Program-made: the position numbers and the translations under genes
From: Panorpa germanica
Lineage: Eukaryota; Arthropoda; Insecta; Mecoptera; Panorpidae
NCBI GenBank assembly: GCA_963678705.1
Contig: OY783211.1
Location: 17,932,603 to 17,996,602 of the forward strand
Direction of reading: 5' to 3'
DNA length: 64,000 nt
Notes under the pieces: model-generated
What the model was told of the DNA's origin: nothing
Seen by the model: the letters and a program-made list of their open reading frames with translations, nothing else
Database searches by the model: none
Part shown: positions 60,783 through 64,000 of the stretch, piece after piece
Layout of the letters: each line of letters starts with the position of its first letter
Numbering within the stretch: position 1 is the stretch's first letter

Positions 60783-63700
60783 CTTATATAGAACATGCCA
60801 AAGATATGACTGCTTTACAGCAATCATTGGAAATTTTAGCTTAATATTTACTTAATGCAAGTGGAAACAAAATACTAAATTAGAGTTAATTTAGAGTTAA
60901 GATAGAATTTAATCTGTTTAAACGTAGAACAAGATTCCTAGTTGAATCCTTTTTATAAAATTCTTGCCAGCAACAATTTTTAAATATCTTATCCCTGTTT
61001 CTACAGTCTTAATTCTATTTTATCTTACTCTAAATTATAAACAAAATTCTGTCGATATCTTTGGTGAAATTCGGTTAAGAAATACTGCACCAGCAGAGAC
61101 GCTCCTTTATAAACAATGACGATAACCATCTCCTAAGCAGCGTGGTCCACCAGACACTAACTAATTATATAAAAGATCAATGTCAATTGTTGATTCGGTA
61201 ATTATATATTACAATAACACTTAAATAAGTTTTTCATAATTAGCTTTATCGTATTTCTATACTACAATACGTCTACTTAACATATCCATTTTACTTTGAC
61301 ATTTGACCTCGCTGTCTGACAGACGAGTTGGCATCATCTAGCTCGGCCCCACAGAGCTGCAAGAACACATTCACCATGTGACTAGTACTAGCTCTTCCTT
61401 TTACTTCTCCTTTGTCCCCTCGCTCCTAAGGATGTATTTAATCCAATACTTGGATCAATGCTACATTATGACAAGAAACATTTAATATTGTTAGTTTGAT
61501 AGGAATTCCCAACCATTCGAAAAGACAGATTGATGAATAATATTTAAATGGTAACAATATTTAAAGCGATTATGAAGTGATTATTACGGTTGGGACTTGA
61601 TGCGAATTTAGGTAATATTTAGACTAGATGCACACTAAATACAAAACTGTCTACAACAATGCAATTCTCTAGTGCTCTACAGCATGATCATTAAACTCTG
61701 CTGCAATTTAATATTATCTGAATTATTAAGACGGATAGAAAATTGATACGACGATTGATGCCTGCTCTTTATTTAACAAAGATTTATGTCATCAATGAAA
61801 CAAGGAATTTAAACATATATGAAAAACGCGGTACATTGCAGCGACTTCAAGGGATCATAAATATATAATAATCATTTTTATCAAACTACGTGGTTAAATG
61901 ATAAGACAATATTATTTTATATATATGCGCAACTTCAGATTTAAGTCCTGTCCTATTTTGTCAATATCAAAAGTTATCTATAAGAAAATGAGATTGTAAG
62001 GCTTTTACATATCCCAGGAGTTAGTAATGAAATTGAGCTAAAATATTACTAACAGCTTTAATAAACTTCAGAATAGCATGAGCGTAATTTATTTTTGATT
62101 TTCCATTTCTTAGGAATCTGTATTTGTAAGAGGTGATCTAGAGGTGTGGCGGCCCTGACGCAACGAAGGAGCGGAGGCCCCTAATTATTTTCCGAATTTC
62201 CGTCAAGTTTCTCTCTCCTGTGGAGAGGCAGTAGCCCCACCTGCCGTCCTTCAAATCCAGGCGTGATCTATAATACGTATTATACGACATATGATCTTCG
62301 ATATTACAATATTTCGATAGTGCGTGATCCATAGTTAAATTAAAGACTTATTGATGGAAAATTTATTTATTGACGATTAAATGTTTAAATCGTAGTGAGA
62401 TGTACGGAATTCCAGTACGGATATTAGTATTGACACCACACATGGTGTTTTTATTTCGAGGCAATCGACGAACGTTCAGCCGCGATTCCTGTTTCGTGTT
62501 TCCATGGCGAACTGCGATTTGCGTGTGTTGAGAATGTTTTCGGCAGAACCAGAGACAAACTGAGACGGAGATCAACTTACAACGACACCATACCATACAC
62601 TACGTTATATATTATTAATAATTTTTTTTATAGGTTCAACCTTGAAGACGACTTTTCTAGGACATCTTGAGTAACGGGATATGTGCGATATTTTGAACGC
62701 AGAGTTGAATTAAAAAAACACATCGTAAATTAAATTAGAAAACTTTTATTAATTAAATACTAATCGCTTTATTGAGTTCTGGATGGAACAGATTTACATA
62801 ATAAAGTGATTTGATGAGCATTAGGTTTACAATAGGCTTTGATTAAATCGGCAATAAAGGTAAATCGGCAGAGATAGGCTGACGACTTTCATTTAACGTC
62901 ATAATTCTTGTTAATATCTGTGTAGGCGTTGAAGACAGGGTTATTAATTTCGGGATTAAATAATATTATGTAAATTATTTGTTATTTGGCGTAAAATCTT
63001 AATTAAAAACTCACTGATATTTTAAAAATTAACATTAAATATTTATGGTACTCGGATAGAAAATGTACCATTTGAATTAACTTGCAGTAAGCTAGCAAAT
63101 GTAAACTTTACACTGCAATGCAATTTCTATATTTGAAGATTTCTGACCCAGCGCTATATTTTCAAGGTTTAGTTATTTTCAATTTAATTGAAATAAGACT
63201 GGAAATTTTGGAAATTATCAACGCTCAATGCACGTGGAATTAAAGTTTTCTGTACTTTTTAATCAAAAATTATTTTGCTCTGCAATAAAATTGTTATAAA
63301 TTTTCTTTAAGTATCTATAATTATTGTGTTTTGTTTTCAGCGTTAATTTATTATCGTATTAGGGGGAATCCGCTATTGTGACGTAATTATGCGTTTGGGT
63401 GTAACTTATTTCCTTTTTTGAAAGTTGAAGTTTAGATTACATGACTTTTGATTCCTACCACTCCTCTTACTAGTTCTTGTTAGGGTAATATCTACCCTTA
63501 TTTATATCGGGCTTATATTTTTCAAGAGAGAAATTTTGGTCTATGTTACGATTCAATCAGGCCTCATACGAATAGATAAGCAAATTCTTTAAAAGAAGCA
63601 TTGTAAATAGTTGCGTTAAAGTAAACTCTTAAAGCAAACAATTTTATTAACTGTCAGATATGAATGCGACATTTCTACGCCAATCCCCATGCGCCCCTGT

Positions 63701-64000
63701 TCGTACCGCTGCTGTATTTGCATAAATTTATAGCCAGGCGTATGGAAAGTGTTTAAATATATATTTTGTTAATGTTTTATGTCATTTTTTTATGTGTTTT
63801 AAACATTCAAAACATCTTCCTTATTTCTCATGACAAAAACAACATACTCATAAATATAAATCTATTTAATGTAAATATATTCTATAAAATTATAAACAAT
63901 ACAACTAAACTACATATAATTCATCGATACGTAGGATAAGATCAATTTATTCAGATATCTAACATCAATCTTAAGATAATAATTCTCTATAATCTTATAA
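60783..64000. other. Intergenic, no recognised genes
   Basis: A GC-richer segment at 62135-62240 reads on the minus strand as a short frame ending in a CAGGGCCGCC-type sequence like a lone hAT terminus, without a partner. The frame at 62363-62596 (minus, 77 codons) lacks support. The rest is AT-rich with nothing assignable. Confidence 0.4.

Noticed and set aside
62135-62332. Minus-strand frame with hAT-like CAGGGCCGCC end
   Set aside because: No second terminus or 8-bp duplication found; left as unassigned.
1-64000. CRISPR array, bacterial operons or phage features
   Set aside because: Spliced genes, poly(A) signals and animal transposons show eukaryotic nuclear DNA; no regularly spaced repeats are present.

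Overview
The window is strongly AT-rich nuclear DNA from an animal, almost certainly an insect. Its genes are split by canonical GT-AG introns, several of only 58-87 bp. Short TTAGG telomere-type repeats sit inside the sequence, and many small DNA transposons are scattered through it. I cannot name the species; a holometabolous insect, perhaps hymenopteran, is a guess.

Layout. Bases 1-1272 (minus strand) hold the amino-terminal 424 codons of a Pro/Ser/Tyr-rich, PPxY-containing scaffold-type protein that runs off the window. About 1.2 kb away and divergently transcribed is a complete five-exon FOXRED1 gene (2470-4227), a mitochondrial FAD oxidoreductase-like complex I assembly factor. After 525 bp, on the same strand, comes a complete six-exon kinesin of the KIF14 / Klp38B (nebbish) type with motor and FHA domains (4753-27666, 1048 aa). 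One of its introns is 18.2 kb and cuts the motor domain. On its opposite strand I can assemble two small two-exon genes with matching splice phases: a 61-aa Cys/Lys-rich protein (7000-7340) and a 102-aa protein with a CPFC motif (11009-15719). Neither is recognised.

From 27.7 to 64 kb I find no supportable protein-coding gene. This part is dominated by mobile elements. The main one is a roughly 0.6-kb family with a 13-bp inverted terminus and an apparent AT target duplication (seven copies in the window). Others are a second repeat family that served as its target, hAT-type elements with 8-bp duplications, a 905-bp element with 3-bp TAA duplications, a long palindromic element, and a tRNA-headed SINE with a 15-bp duplication. 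One 545-bp insertion lies in a kinesin intron exactly across the splice donor and has duplicated that donor.

The host genes do not form a pathway with each other. The best material for a second look is the pair of nested antisense small genes, the AT-duplicating transposon family with reciprocal empty sites, and the duplicated splice donor.
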